This document shows positions 55,689 through 63,979 of a stretch of DNA of 64,000 nucleotides, in pieces. Numbering within the stretch: the first letter of the stretch is position 1; every line of letters starts with the position of its first letter. The position numbers and the translations under genes are program-made. The notes beneath the pieces were generated by a model. The model was not told the origin of the DNA, did not search any database, and worked only from the letters and a program-made list of their open reading frames with translations. Source of the stretch: Pseudomonas sp. MYb118 (GTDB taxonomy: Bacteria; Pseudomonadota; Gammaproteobacteria; Pseudomonadales; Pseudomonadaceae); contig NZ_JBFRXN010000001.1 of NCBI RefSeq assembly GCF_040947875.1, positions 806,001 to 870,000 on the forward strand. The letters run 5' to 3'.

Positions 55689-57695
55689 ATGCGGTTTTCA
55701 CCCTTTGTTGAACGGATAGCAGGCGACGGCGTAGCCGCCTGGGACATTCACAACGCGGCGTTCGAAGCCAGGCGCCGGGGTGAGGATGTGATCATCCTCA
55801 GCGTGGGCGATCCGGATTTCCCCACGCCCGACTTCATCACCGACGCCGCCATCCACGCCCTGCGCGAAGGCGATACCCACTACACCGAAATCGCTGGCCG
55901 CCAGGCCCTGCGCGAAGCCATCGCCACGCGCTACGGCAAACTGTTCGATCGCGAGCTGCAAGCCTCCAACGTGATCATCGTCGCCGGTGCGCAGAACGCC
56001 TTGTTCGCCACCTCGATGTGCCTGCTCAACGCCGGCGACGAGGTGATTGCCCTCGACCCGATGTACGTGACCTACGAAGCGACCCTCAAGGCCTCCGGCG
56101 CCACCCTGGTGCGGGTGCCGTGTGCGGCCGATGCCGGTTTTCGCCTGGATGCCGCCGTGCTGGCCAAGGCCATCACTCCGCGCACCCGGGCGATTTTCTT
56201 TTCCAACCCGAACAACCCCACCGGTGTAGTGCTCAGCCGCGAAGAACTGCAGGGCATCGCCGACCTCGCCATCGCCCATGACCTGTGGGTGGTGGTGGAC
56301 GAGGTCTACGAAAGCCTGGCGTTCGAGCGCGAGCACGTGAGCCTGGCGGCGTTGCCGGGCATGGCCGAGCGCTGCGTGGTGATCGGCAGCCTGTCGAAAT
56401 CCCACGCCATGACTGGTTGGCGCACCGGTTGGATCGTCGCCGACCCGGCGCTGGTCGCCCATGCCGAAACCCTGGTGCTGAGCATGCTCTACGGCTTGCC
56501 GGGGTTCGTCATGGAAGCGGCGCTGACGGCGGTGCAGGCCCATGACGAAGTGACCCACGGCATGCGGGACATCTACCGTCATCGCCGTGACCTGGTGGTG
56601 GCGGGGCTGGCCGACTGTCCGGGCATTTCGGTGCTCACCCCCGATGCCGGGATGTTCGTGCTGATCGACGTGCGCGCCACCGGCCTGACCTCGCTGGAAT
56701 TCGCCTGGCGCCTGCTGCGCGAGGCCGGCGTCTCGGTGCTGGACGCGGCGGCGTTCGGCGAGCCGGCGCAAGGTTTCGTGCGGCTGTCGTTCACCCTCGG
56801 TGAAGAACGCCTGAGCGAGGCGTGCCGGCGCATTCGCGATTTCGTCCGGGTCCTGCACGGCGAAGCGCCGCGACCTGCACTTGGCGCTGTCAGCGCAACT
56901 GCTGCGGCCGTCGAGCCGGTGGTGGCCAGGACCATGATCGAGGTCGATCAACTGCACAAACGCTTTGGCAACATCGAGGTGCTCAAGGGCGTTTCGCTGA
57001 CCGCGCGCGAGGGCGATGTGATCTCGCTGATCGGCGCCAGCGGCTCGGGCAAGAGTACCTTGCTGCGCTGCATCAACATGCTCGAAGTGCCGGACCAGGG
57101 GCGCATCCTGGTGGACGGCGAAAGCATCCAGCTCAACCACACCCGTCCTGGCGCGCCGCTGGTGTCCGACACCAAGCAATTGGTGCGCATCCGTTCCAGC
57201 CTGGGCATGGTGTTCCAGAACTTCAACCTCTGGCCCCATCGCACGGTGCTGGAGAACCTCATCGAGGCGCCGACCCAGGTCCTGCGCGAAAGCCGCGCCG
57301 AGGCCACCGAACGGGCCGAAGCCTTGCTCGAACGCGTAGGGCTGGCGGCCAAGCGCAACGAGTACCCGGCGTTCCTGTCCGGGGGGCAGCAGCAACGGGT
57401 GGCCATCGCCCGGGCCCTGGCCATGCGGCCCAAGGTCATGCTGTTCGATGAACCCACCTCGGCACTCGACCCGGAACTGGTCGGCGAAGTGCTGCGGGTG
57501 ATCCGCTCCCTCGCGGAGGAAGGCCGGACCATGATCCTGGTGACCCATGAAATGGCCTTCGCCCGCGATGTGTCGACCAAGATCGCCTACCTGCACCAGG
57601 GGCTGATCGAGGAAACCGGTTCGCCGGATGAAGTGTTCGTACACCCACGCAGTGAACGTTGCCGGCAGTTCGTCAACGCTCACCAGACTCGCTAA
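55689..57695 (+). CDS. Fusion of AruH-like aminotransferase with amino-acid ABC transporter ATPase
   Basis: 668 residues in one uninterrupted frame. Residues 1 to about 392 are a class I PLP aminotransferase resembling arginine:pyruvate transaminase AruH (MRFSPFVERIAGDGVAAWDI, PLP lysine K237 in SLSKSHAMTGWR). An Ala/Pro/Val linker of about 23 residues follows, then from M416 a complete HisP/AotP-type ATPase: Walker A GASGSGKST at about 449-457, signature LSGGQQQRV, Walker B VMLFDEPTSALDPE. The M416 ATG (56934) has AGGA close upstream, so a separate ATPase could also be made. Binding protein and permeases follow, so uptake and first catabolic step are physically linked. Confidence 0.9.
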   Translation: MRFSPFVERIAGDGVAAWDIHNAAFEARRRGEDVIILSVGDPDFPTPDFITDAAIHALREGDTHYTEIAGRQALREAIATRYGKLFDRELQASNVIIVAGAQNALFATSMCLLNAGDEVIALDPMYVTYEATLKASGATLVRVPCAADAGFRLDAAVLAKAITPRTRAIFFSNPNNPTGVVLSREELQGIADLAIAHDLWVVVDEVYESLAFEREHVSLAALPGMAERCVVIGSLSKSHAMTGWRTGWIVADPALVAHAETLVLSMLYGLPGFVMEAALTAVQAHDEVTHGMRDIYRHRRDLVVAGLADCPGISVLTPDAGMFVLIDVRATGLTSLEFAWRLLREAGVSVLDAAAFGEPAQGFVRLSFTLGEERLSEACRRIRDFVRVLHGEAPRPALGAVSATAAAVEPVVARTMIEVDQLHKRFGNIEVLKGVSLTAREGDVISLIGASGSGKSTLLRCINMLEVPDQGRILVDGESIQLNHTRPGAPLVSDTKQLVRIRSSLGMVFQNFNLWPHRTVLENLIEAPTQVLRESRAEATERAEALLERVGLAAKRNEYPAFLSGGQQQRVAIARALAMRPKVMLFDEPTSALDPELVGEVLRVIRSLAEEGRTMILVTHEMAFARDVSTKIAYLHQGLIEETGSPDEVFVHPRSERCRQFVNAHQTR

Positions 57696-57722
57696 CGCAT
57701 CATAAAAAGACGGGAAAACATC

Positions 57723-58505
57723 ATGGGAAATCGACGTTTGGCAAACTGGTTGACCGGCGTGGCCTGCGTAATGCTGGCCGGGATGAGTGCGGCGCAGGCC
57801 CAGCCGATCAGGTTCGCGGTGGCCGCCGAACCCTATCCGCCGTACACCGAAAAGCAGGCCAATGGTGAGTGGAAGGGCTTCGAAGTGGACCTGATCCACA
57901 AGCTGTGCAGCGAGATGAAAGCCGAGTGCGAGATCAAGGAAGTGGCGTGGGACGGCATCATTCCTTCGTTGCTGGCGAAGAAGATCGACGTGATTTTCTC
58001 CTCCATGTCGGTGACCGAAGAACGGGAAAAACAGATCGCCTTCAGCAAGGCCTACTACGACTCGGTGGTCGCCGTGGTCGGGCCGAAAAACGTCTCGGTG
58101 AAGAAGTACCCCGATGACCTCAAGGGCAAGACCATCGGCGTGCAGAACTCGACGGTCAGCGCCAGCTACCTGAAGACCTACTACGAAAAAATCGCCGACG
58201 TTAAGTATTACGACACCCAGGATTCGGTCAACGCCGACCTCATCGCCGGGCGCCTCGACCTGATGATGGCCGACGGCACCGCCATGGCCGCCTTCGTCAA
58301 GACGCCGGACGCCAAGGACCTGGCCTACCTCGGCGCCGTCCCGTACGACCCGATCTTCGGCAAGGGCGTGGGCGCCGGGCTGCGCAAGGACGACGCCGAG
58401 CTCAAGGCCAAGCTCGACAAGGCAATCACCTCGCTGCTGGCCAGCAAGGACTATGACGACCTGTCCGAGCATTACTTCGGGACCAGCGTGAAACCGGCGT
58501 TCTGA
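57723..58505 (+). CDS. Periplasmic binding protein of an amino-acid ABC importer (ArtJ/AotJ/OccT-like)
   Basis: 260 residues. Signal peptide ends at SAAQA (about residue 26). Mature part IRFAVAAEPYPPYTE, KGFEVDLIHKLC, IIPSLLAKKIDVIFSSMSVT belongs to family 3 binding proteins for cationic amino acids and opines. The Ser-rich SSMSVTEERE contains the arginine that holds the ligand carboxylate. Starts 27 bases after the fusion gene. Confidence 0.92.
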   Translation: MGNRRLANWLTGVACVMLAGMSAAQAQPIRFAVAAEPYPPYTEKQANGEWKGFEVDLIHKLCSEMKAECEIKEVAWDGIIPSLLAKKIDVIFSSMSVTEEREKQIAFSKAYYDSVVAVVGPKNVSVKKYPDDLKGKTIGVQNSTVSASYLKTYYEKIADVKYYDTQDSVNADLIAGRLDLMMADGTAMAAFVKTPDAKDLAYLGAVPYDPIFGKGVGAGLRKDDAELKAKLDKAITSLLASKDYDDLSEHYFGTSVKPAF

Positions 58506-58529
58506 TCGAGTCCCTGTGACCGTACGAAT

Positions 58530-58616
58530 GTGGGAGCGAGCCTGCTCGCGATAGGGCGTGTCAGACGACATTGATGTGAATGACGGACCGCAATCGCGAG
58601 CAGGCTCGCTCCCACA
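58530..58616. repeat. REP pair (REPIN), G subtype, inside an operon
   Basis: Arms TGTGGGAGCGAGCCTGCTCG and the inverted GAGCAGGCTCGCTCCCACA between the binding-protein and permease genes on the same strand. Confidence 0.95.
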
Positions 58617-58646
58617 AAGAGCAAATCAGGGGACGCGGAGACCGAA

Positions 58647-59351
58647 ATGTTCGAGTTGATCAGTTTCAGTGAAACCGGCTGGGGCGGGGCGTTGTTGCGG
58701 GGGTTGTGGATGACCCTGCAGATCTCCGCCGGGGCCTTTGTCCTTGGCCTGTTGATCGGGCTGGTGGTGGCCTGTCTCAAGCTCAACGGCCCACGGCCGA
58801 TCGCCACGCTGATGCGCGGCTACACCACCCTGTTTCGCGCCGTGCCCGAGTTGCTGTTGATCCTGTTGCTGTATTACGTCGGCTCCATGCTGATCAACGC
58901 GTTGATGGCCGAACTGGGTTATGGCGTGGTCAATGTCAGCGGTCCGCTGGCGGCCATCGTCGTGCTCGGGCTGGTGCAGGGCGCCTACGCCTCGGAGATT
59001 TTCCGCGCGGCGATCCAGGCGATTCCCTACGGCCAGATCGAAGCGGCCAAGGCCTTCGGCCTGCACGGCCTGGCGCTGTTTCGCCGGGTCACGCTGCCGA
59101 TCATGGCGCCCTATGCCATGGCGGGGATGGCCAACCTGTGGATCAACCTGATCAAGGACAGCGCATTGATCAGCGTGGTCGGCACCAACGAGCTGTTGTA
59201 CACCGCCAAGCAAGGCGCGGGTTCGACACGCCATTACCTGTTGTTCTACCTCACGGCCGCCGCTATGTATTACGCGGTGACGCTGGTGTCCAACTACCTG
59301 TCGGGACGGCTGGAGCGACGCATTCGTCGCTGGATGCCCTTGGTCGAGTGA
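58647..59351 (+). CDS. Amino-acid ABC transporter permease (HisQ/AotQ-like)
   Basis: 234 residues, about five membrane helices, with the polar amino-acid permease loop EAAKAFGLHGLALFRRVTLP. Pairs with the next gene to form the inner-membrane channel. Stop codon at 59349-59351 overlaps a possible GTG start of the second permease. Confidence 0.93.
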   Translation: MFELISFSETGWGGALLRGLWMTLQISAGAFVLGLLIGLVVACLKLNGPRPIATLMRGYTTLFRAVPELLLILLLYYVGSMLINALMAELGYGVVNVSGPLAAIVVLGLVQGAYASEIFRAAIQAIPYGQIEAAKAFGLHGLALFRRVTLPIMAPYAMAGMANLWINLIKDSALISVVGTNELLYTAKQGAGSTRHYLLFYLTAAAMYYAVTLVSNYLSGRLERRIRRWMPLVE

Positions 59352-59356
59352 TTGAA

Positions 59357-60055
59357 ATGATTCCAGCGTGGATAGTCGAATACGCCGAGCTGTTGGGTCG
59401 CGGCCTGCAAACCACCGTCAGCCTGTTGCTGCTGTCCAGTGTCTGCGGTTTTCTGCTGGCGATCCTCGTGGCACTGGCGCGTATCTCCCGATACAAGGTG
59501 ATCGCCAGGGCCAGCCTGTTCTACACCAGCGTGTTCCGGGGCACGCCGCTGCTGATCCAGATCTACATCTTCTACTACGGACTGGGCAGCCTGTTCGCGC
59601 AGTTCCCGCTGATTCGCGGCAGCTTTGTCTGGCCCTACCTGCGTGACGGCTACTGGTACATCGTCTTCGCCCTGGTGCTGTCGATGGGCGCCTACGTCGG
59701 CGAGGTGATTCGCGGCGGCCTGCTGGCGGTGCCCAAAGGCGAGATGGAAGCGGCCTCGGCCTTCGGCATGACCGCGCGCCAGTCGTTGCTGCGCGTGCGC
59801 CTGCCTCGGGCCATGCGCCTGCTGTTGCCAACGCTCGCCGGTGAAACGGTGATGCTGCTCAAGTCCACGGCGCTGGCCTCGACCATCGCCGTGATCGACC
59901 TGCTCGGCGCCGCCAACGTGGTGCGCGCGCAAATCCTGCAAGTGTACGAACCGCTGTTGCTGGTGGCGGGGGTGTACGTGTGCCTGACCTTCCTGATCGA
60001 AGCGCTGTTCGGCTTCATCGAGCGCAGCGGCACACCCGTGCGCAGGTCCGCCTGA
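59357..60055 (+). CDS. Amino-acid ABC transporter permease (HisM/AotM-like)
   Basis: 232 residues from the ATG at 59357; GTG at 59348 overlapping the previous stop (GTGA) is an alternative. Coupling loop EMEAASAFGMTARQSLLRVR and five membrane helices. Partner of the permease just upstream and of the fused ATPase. Its stop overlaps the next start by one base (TGATG). Confidence 0.92.
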   Translation: MIPAWIVEYAELLGRGLQTTVSLLLLSSVCGFLLAILVALARISRYKVIARASLFYTSVFRGTPLLIQIYIFYYGLGSLFAQFPLIRGSFVWPYLRDGYWYIVFALVLSMGAYVGEVIRGGLLAVPKGEMEAASAFGMTARQSLLRVRLPRAMRLLLPTLAGETVMLLKSTALASTIAVIDLLGAANVVRAQILQVYEPLLLVAGVYVCLTFLIEALFGFIERSGTPVRRSA

Positions 60056-61062
60056 TGCAAACGCCAGCACGTGTCGACCGCTCGTTGCAAGGCATCGGCC
60101 TGTGCACGCTGGGGTACGCGTTCCTGGCGTTGCAGGACGCCGGCATCAAGTGGCTGGTGGCCGATTATTCGGTGGTCACCATCCTGTTCTGGCGCAGCCT
60201 GGTGGTGGTGCTCGCCTGCCTGACGATCGGCCGGCTGCGCATGGTGCGGCGCGCCTGGCACTCGCCAAGCCGGCGCCTGCTGGTGGTGCGCGGCTTGCTC
60301 TCGCTGGTGGCGTGGGTGCTGTATTACACGGCGGCCCGCGACCTGACGCTGGCGGAGATGACCACGCTGTATTTTTCCGCGCCGATCATCGTCACTGTGC
60401 TGGCGACCCTGATCCTCAAGGAACGGGCCAGTGGCTGGCAGTGGCTGAGCCTGGTGATCGGTTTTATCGGCGTGATCATCGCCTGCCGCCCGAGCCAGAT
60501 GGCCGATCCGCTGCCCATCGCGCTGACCCTGCTGGCGGCGCTGTGCTGGGCGTTCACCTACATCCAGTTGCGCCAGGTCGATGAGCAGACCTCGGTGCTG
60601 GAACAGCTGTTGATCACCAACATGGTGTTCGTGGTATGCATGACCCTGGCTTTGCCCTGGGCCCACACCCCGACACCGACCCTGGGATGGGTGCAGATGA
60701 TCGGCGCTGGACTGGTGGGCGGCATCGGCCAGTTTCTGGTGTTCGCCAGTTTCCAGCGCGCCACCGCCACAGTGCTGGCGCCGTTCGAGTACACCGGGCT
60801 GATCTGGGCGTTCCTGCTGTCGAGCCTGGTGTGGGGCACGCTGATGGATGTGTCGCTGATTATCGGTGCCGGGCTGATTGCGGTCAGCGGCACCCTGGCG
60901 ATGATCTTCGGCCGGCATCCGTCACAGGACGTCGTCGGCGCCGAATGCTCCGTGACGCAGCCCCTTTACCCAGCAGCGACTGATGTGCAGGCCGTTGGCG
61001 GGGCTGAAGGTGTCGGGGTTCAGGCACCACTCGAGCCAGAGTCCGTCGAGCATCGCCGATAG
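60055..61062 (+). CDS. DMT-superfamily (EamA) transporter
   Basis: 335 residues, ten predicted membrane helices in two EamA repeats (GIGLCTLGYAFLALQDAGIK at the start; ATVLAPFEYTGLIWAFLLSS in the second repeat). The start overlaps the permease stop. The last 47 residues, after GRHPSQDV, are polar, lie antisense to the TetR gene and look non-native, so the functional protein probably ends near residue 290. Possible exporter of a pathway product or excess amino acid. Confidence 0.87.
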   Translation: MQTPARVDRSLQGIGLCTLGYAFLALQDAGIKWLVADYSVVTILFWRSLVVVLACLTIGRLRMVRRAWHSPSRRLLVVRGLLSLVAWVLYYTAARDLTLAEMTTLYFSAPIIVTVLATLILKERASGWQWLSLVIGFIGVIIACRPSQMADPLPIALTLLAALCWAFTYIQLRQVDEQTSVLEQLLITNMVFVVCMTLALPWAHTPTPTLGWVQMIGAGLVGGIGQFLVFASFQRATATVLAPFEYTGLIWAFLLSSLVWGTLMDVSLIIGAGLIAVSGTLAMIFGRHPSQDVVGAECSVTQPLYPAATDVQAVGGAEGVGVQAPLEPESVEHRR

Positions 61063-61557
61063 GCCGATGGCGGCCAGGCGCGTGTCGTGGATCACGAAGC
61101 CCTCGGCGGCAGCCAGGTCATCGAGCAGGGTGCGCAGCAGGTCGAGGTAGGCGCGGTAACTTTTTTCGTGGGACTGGCTGACGTCGTCCGAGTGGCGGAT
61201 CAGGCTCCAGAACACCACCCACACACCGAGCAATTTGGGGTCCATGACCCGGGGGGAAAACGAGCCGACGAGGAAGGTGTCCATCTTCTGCGCTGGCGTG
61301 CCGGCCTGCTGGATTTCCTGCTGCAGGGCCGTGGTCAGCTCGCTGGCGAGCTTGTGGTAGGTGTCGGCGATCAAGGCGTCGATGCTGCCGAAATGATGAT
61401 TGAGCAGGCCGACGGACACCCCGGCCTCGCTGGCGATGCGCCGCACGGAAATCCCGGCGTGGCCATCGCGGGCCAGGCAACGCAGGGTGGCGGCGACCAG
61501 TAGTTCACGGCGCTCGTCGGGTTCAACGCGACGGTATTTGGGGGAGTCGGTAGTCAC
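60922..61557 (-). CDS. TetR-family regulator, BetI-like (2)
   Basis: 211 residues starting at a GTG (61557) with AAGGA seven bases upstream; longer frames to 61680 would cover the operator. Helix-turn-helix ISVRRIASEAGVSVGLLNHH; ligand domain SPRVMDPKLLGVWVVFW and LSAMLDGLWLEWCLNPDTF, paralogous to the TetR at 52179-52814. Divergent from the deacylase across site D, so it probably controls that gene and itself. Its 3' end overlaps the DMT gene by 141 bases. Confidence 0.9.
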   Translation of the reverse strand: MTTDSPKYRRVEPDERRELLVAATLRCLARDGHAGISVRRIASEAGVSVGLLNHHFGSIDALIADTYHKLASELTTALQQEIQQAGTPAQKMDTFLVGSFSPRVMDPKLLGVWVVFWSLIRHSDDVSQSHEKSYRAYLDLLRTLLDDLAAAEGFVIHDTRLAAIGLSAMLDGLWLEWCLNPDTFSPANGLHISRCWVKGLRHGAFGADDVL

Positions 61558-61592
61558 ATCGAAATCCTTGGTTACGATGTTGCCGAGCTTAG

Positions 61593-61608
61593 TTGAGCGT
61601 TCGTTCAA
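61593..61608. promoter_or_regulatory. TetR-like palindrome between TetR (2) and the deacylase (site D)
   Basis: TTGAGCGTTCGTTCAA, near-perfect palindrome in the 104-base divergent spacer; same class as sites A-C. Confidence 0.65.
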
Positions 61609-61661
61609 TAGCCAGCGTTGGCCGCAACGGTTTTCACAGATATTCAGGGGAGGGCAGTGCA

Positions 61662-62678
61662 ATGGCGCAGGATGTTTCATTCGACGTTCACAACAATAAC
61701 GGCGATCCGGTGCGGGTCGGTGCCTGGCGCTTCAGCGGCCAGGGCCGCGGGCCCGTCGTGCATCTACAGGCGGGAGTGCACGCCGATGAAATCGCCGGAA
61801 TGCTGGTGCTGCACCTGCTGATGCAACGCCTGCAAAGCGCCCAGGACCAGGGCCGTCTGATTGGCCAGGTGACGGTGGTGCCGCAGGCCAATCCGCTGGG
61901 GATCGGCCAGTTCCGCCAGGGGCGCATCCTCGGTCGTTTTCACGATGCCACCGGGCACAATTTCAACCGTGGGTTCGACCAGTCCGCCGCCATGCCCCAG
62001 CCTTCGACCAACGTGCAGCACTGGCAGAAGAGCCTGGTGCAACTGGCCGCTGGCGCCGAAGTGGTGCTGGACCTGCACACCGACGACGAAGCCTTGCCTT
62101 ACCTGTACGTGCACCGCCGTTTCGCGACCCAGGGCCGGGAACTGGCGGCGGCGATGAAGATGGACGTGGCGATCATCTGGGATGAAGGGGGCGACGGCTC
62201 CTTCGAGGAAACCGTCATCGCCCCCTGGCTGCGCGACGGCGTCAGCGACCGGCACATGGCGGCGACCCTGGAGCTGCGCGGGCAGGGCGATGTCGCCGAC
62301 GTGTTTGCCGAGCAGGATGCCCAGGGGCTGTACACCTGGCTGTGTTATTGCGGAGTCATCGACGAACCGTCGACGCTCGCCGACTGGCCGGTCGAGGTCA
62401 GGGACATGGGGCAGATGGAGACGCTGCTGGCGCCGCAACCGGGCGTGCTGATCTTTGAAAAGGCACTGGGGGATTTCGTCGAGGAAGGCCAGCGCTTTGC
62501 GCGCATTCTCGGCCGGCCGGGCGACCCGTCTTCCGAAGTGGTGCTGTACGCCGAGCAGGCCGGACGGATGGTCACGCGCTATCGCGATCGGCTGGTGGCC
62601 AAGGGCATGGTGGTGGCCAAGTTCACCGGCAGCCGTGTTTCGCGTAACTGGAACGGAGGATTGCTCGACCCCAACTGA
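61662..62678 (+). CDS. M14-family deacylase (succinylglutamate desuccinylase/aspartoacylase-like)
   Basis: 338 residues from the ATG at 61662, with GGGGAGG before it. Zinc ligands H40 and E43 in GVHADEIAG and H139 in LDLHTDDEA; probable catalytic glutamate E204 in ATLELRG. The family removes acyl groups from N-acyl amino acids or acts on related amides (COG3608). In this block it could free a cationic amino acid from an acylated form. Shares the TetR operator type with the AruHI-like and acyl-CoA operons. Confidence 0.88.
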   Translation: MAQDVSFDVHNNNGDPVRVGAWRFSGQGRGPVVHLQAGVHADEIAGMLVLHLLMQRLQSAQDQGRLIGQVTVVPQANPLGIGQFRQGRILGRFHDATGHNFNRGFDQSAAMPQPSTNVQHWQKSLVQLAAGAEVVLDLHTDDEALPYLYVHRRFATQGRELAAAMKMDVAIIWDEGGDGSFEETVIAPWLRDGVSDRHMAATLELRGQGDVADVFAEQDAQGLYTWLCYCGVIDEPSTLADWPVEVRDMGQMETLLAPQPGVLIFEKALGDFVEEGQRFARILGRPGDPSSEVVLYAEQAGRMVTRYRDRLVAKGMVVAKFTGSRVSRNWNGGLLDPN

Positions 62679-62695
62679 GGGGCCGAGCCCTCGGG

Positions 62696-62974
62696 TCAGA
62701 ACGAGCAGACCGCGCCCTGGAGGACCACGCGGCCGAATTGCGCGTTGTCGTCCAGCGGGGTGATGGCCAGCAATTGGTCGAGGCGGATCTCTTGCGGGCC
62801 ATCGGCGTTTTCCACGCAGAAAAACTCTTCCTTGTCGCTGGACGTACGCGTGGTCAGCCCCTTGGCGGTGAGGCTGGCGCCGTCGATCAACTCGATGTGC
62901 AACTGGTAGCCGCGCAGGCAGGCGATTTCCAGGTAGTCGTGCAGATCACAATCCAGGGGCTGATACACGTTCAT
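62696..62974 (-). CDS. rof: Rof-like Rho-binding antiterminator
   Basis: 92 residues starting MNVYQPLDCDLHDYLEIACL; the C-D-x-x-D-x-L-E-x-A-C pattern and the short Sm-like barrel are those of Rof, which binds Rho and blocks termination. Starts 4 bases after the DUF2024 stop. Function by homology only. Confidence 0.82.
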   Translation of the reverse strand: MNVYQPLDCDLHDYLEIACLRGYQLHIELIDGASLTAKGLTTRTSSDKEEFFCVENADGPQEIRLDQLLAITPLDDNAQFGRVVLQGAVCSF

Positions 62975-62978
62975 GGCG

Positions 62979-63239
62979 TTACTCCCGGCAACCTTGCAGT
63001 TTGATGATGTGGTGCCCGCGCTTGCTGATGGATTCAGCGACGACGGGGTTGGACGGTTCTACGTGGCAGAACCGGCATTCGTTCAGGGAAATGTCTTCGT
63101 CCTGAACCCCTTGCTCGTCCAGAAACTGACGGGCGTAGGTTTTCGCCAGTTCGCTGTCGTTACTCTCGATCAAGACATCGAAGTGTAGATAACGGCCGTC
63201 TTTGGTGCGCACGTGGGTGTCGAATACTTTGATGCTCAT
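62979..63239 (-). CDS. DUF2024 family protein
   Basis: 86 residues (MSIKVFDTHVRTKDGRYLHF) with FCHVEP, matching DUF2024, a small protein of unknown function. An ATG three bases upstream (63242) is equally possible; both overlap the stop of the upstream gene in ATGATGA. Coupled to its neighbours. Confidence 0.82.
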   Translation of the reverse strand: MSIKVFDTHVRTKDGRYLHFDVLIESNDSELAKTYARQFLDEQGVQDEDISLNECRFCHVEPSNPVVAESISKRGHHIIKLQGCRE

Positions 63240-63979
63240 CATTTGCTCTCCTTCAATTTCCAGGTGCCGGGCAGGGACAAGTCACCCGAGGCGATGTCGT
63301 AGACGCTGCTGACGCACAACAGCGGGTTGTGCAGGTCGGCGTTGACCTTCAGTGCAGCGGTGACGCCGTCATAGTTGAAGCTTTGCGGGAAGCCCACGGC
63401 GGCCAGCGGTACGCGAATCTGTGCGGCGTTGCCCGCCACGCTCAGCTGATAGCCGGGGGAGTCGATGTAGATCGGCGCGCCGGGCCAGGTCGCTGGCAGC
63501 TTCGGCTTGGCGTCCTTGGGGATGTCGCGCACTTTCAGGCCGCCAGGCCCGCAGCTTTCGTCCTTGGTCAGGACCACCCAGTGGGAATGCCAGAGGCCGC
63601 CGTCGTTGTCCTTCTTGCCGTCGTTGTTTTCGTCCAGTTGCGGGGTGTCATCGAAGTCCGGGTGCGAGGTCAGGGCCAGGGCGAGGATGCCCGATTTGGC
63701 TTCGAAGCCCACCGCCGAACTGTCCAGGCTGGTCGGCCAGACATAGCTGTAGACCTCGGCACCGGCGAACGACCCCTTGGCCGATGGCACCCGGCTGCCG
63801 GCCTTGCCGTCGACCAGTTGCTCGAACACCAGGTCGTTGCCTTGCTTGAAGACGCGGGTATGGACCAGATCGAACGCGGCGTCGGTTTTGCTCTTGTCGC
63901 TGTGGATGCCTTCCGGGCCATGGGCCCAGGCTTGTGAAGCGAGCAGGGTACCGAGGGTCAGTGCCAGTGCGGTTTTCAT
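63239..63979 (-). CDS. Exported protein of unknown function
   Basis: 246 residues. Signal peptide MKTALALTLGTLLASQAWA with cleavage before HGPEG. The mature part is rich in Asp and contains LDENNDGKKDNDGG (EF-hand-like) and GLWHSHWVVL. I do not recognise a family. It could bind a divalent metal, which is a guess from the acidic stretch and histidines. First gene of the small operon with DUF2024 and rof. Confidence 0.75.
   Translation of the reverse strand: MKTALALTLGTLLASQAWAHGPEGIHSDKSKTDAAFDLVHTRVFKQGNDLVFEQLVDGKAGSRVPSAKGSFAGAEVYSYVWPTSLDSSAVGFEAKSGILALALTSHPDFDDTPQLDENNDGKKDNDGGLWHSHWVVLTKDESCGPGGLKVRDIPKDAKPKLPATWPGAPIYIDSPGYQLSVAGNAAQIRVPLAAVGFPQSFNYDGVTAALKVNADLHNPLLCVSSVYDIASGDLSLPGTWKLKESK

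Noticed and set aside
55698..58571. Very long minus-strand open frame (957 codons) opposite the fusion gene and binding protein
   Set aside because: It is the high-GC antisense shadow of well-identified plus-strand genes; its translation is His/Gly/Arg-rich with no domain and no ribosome site.
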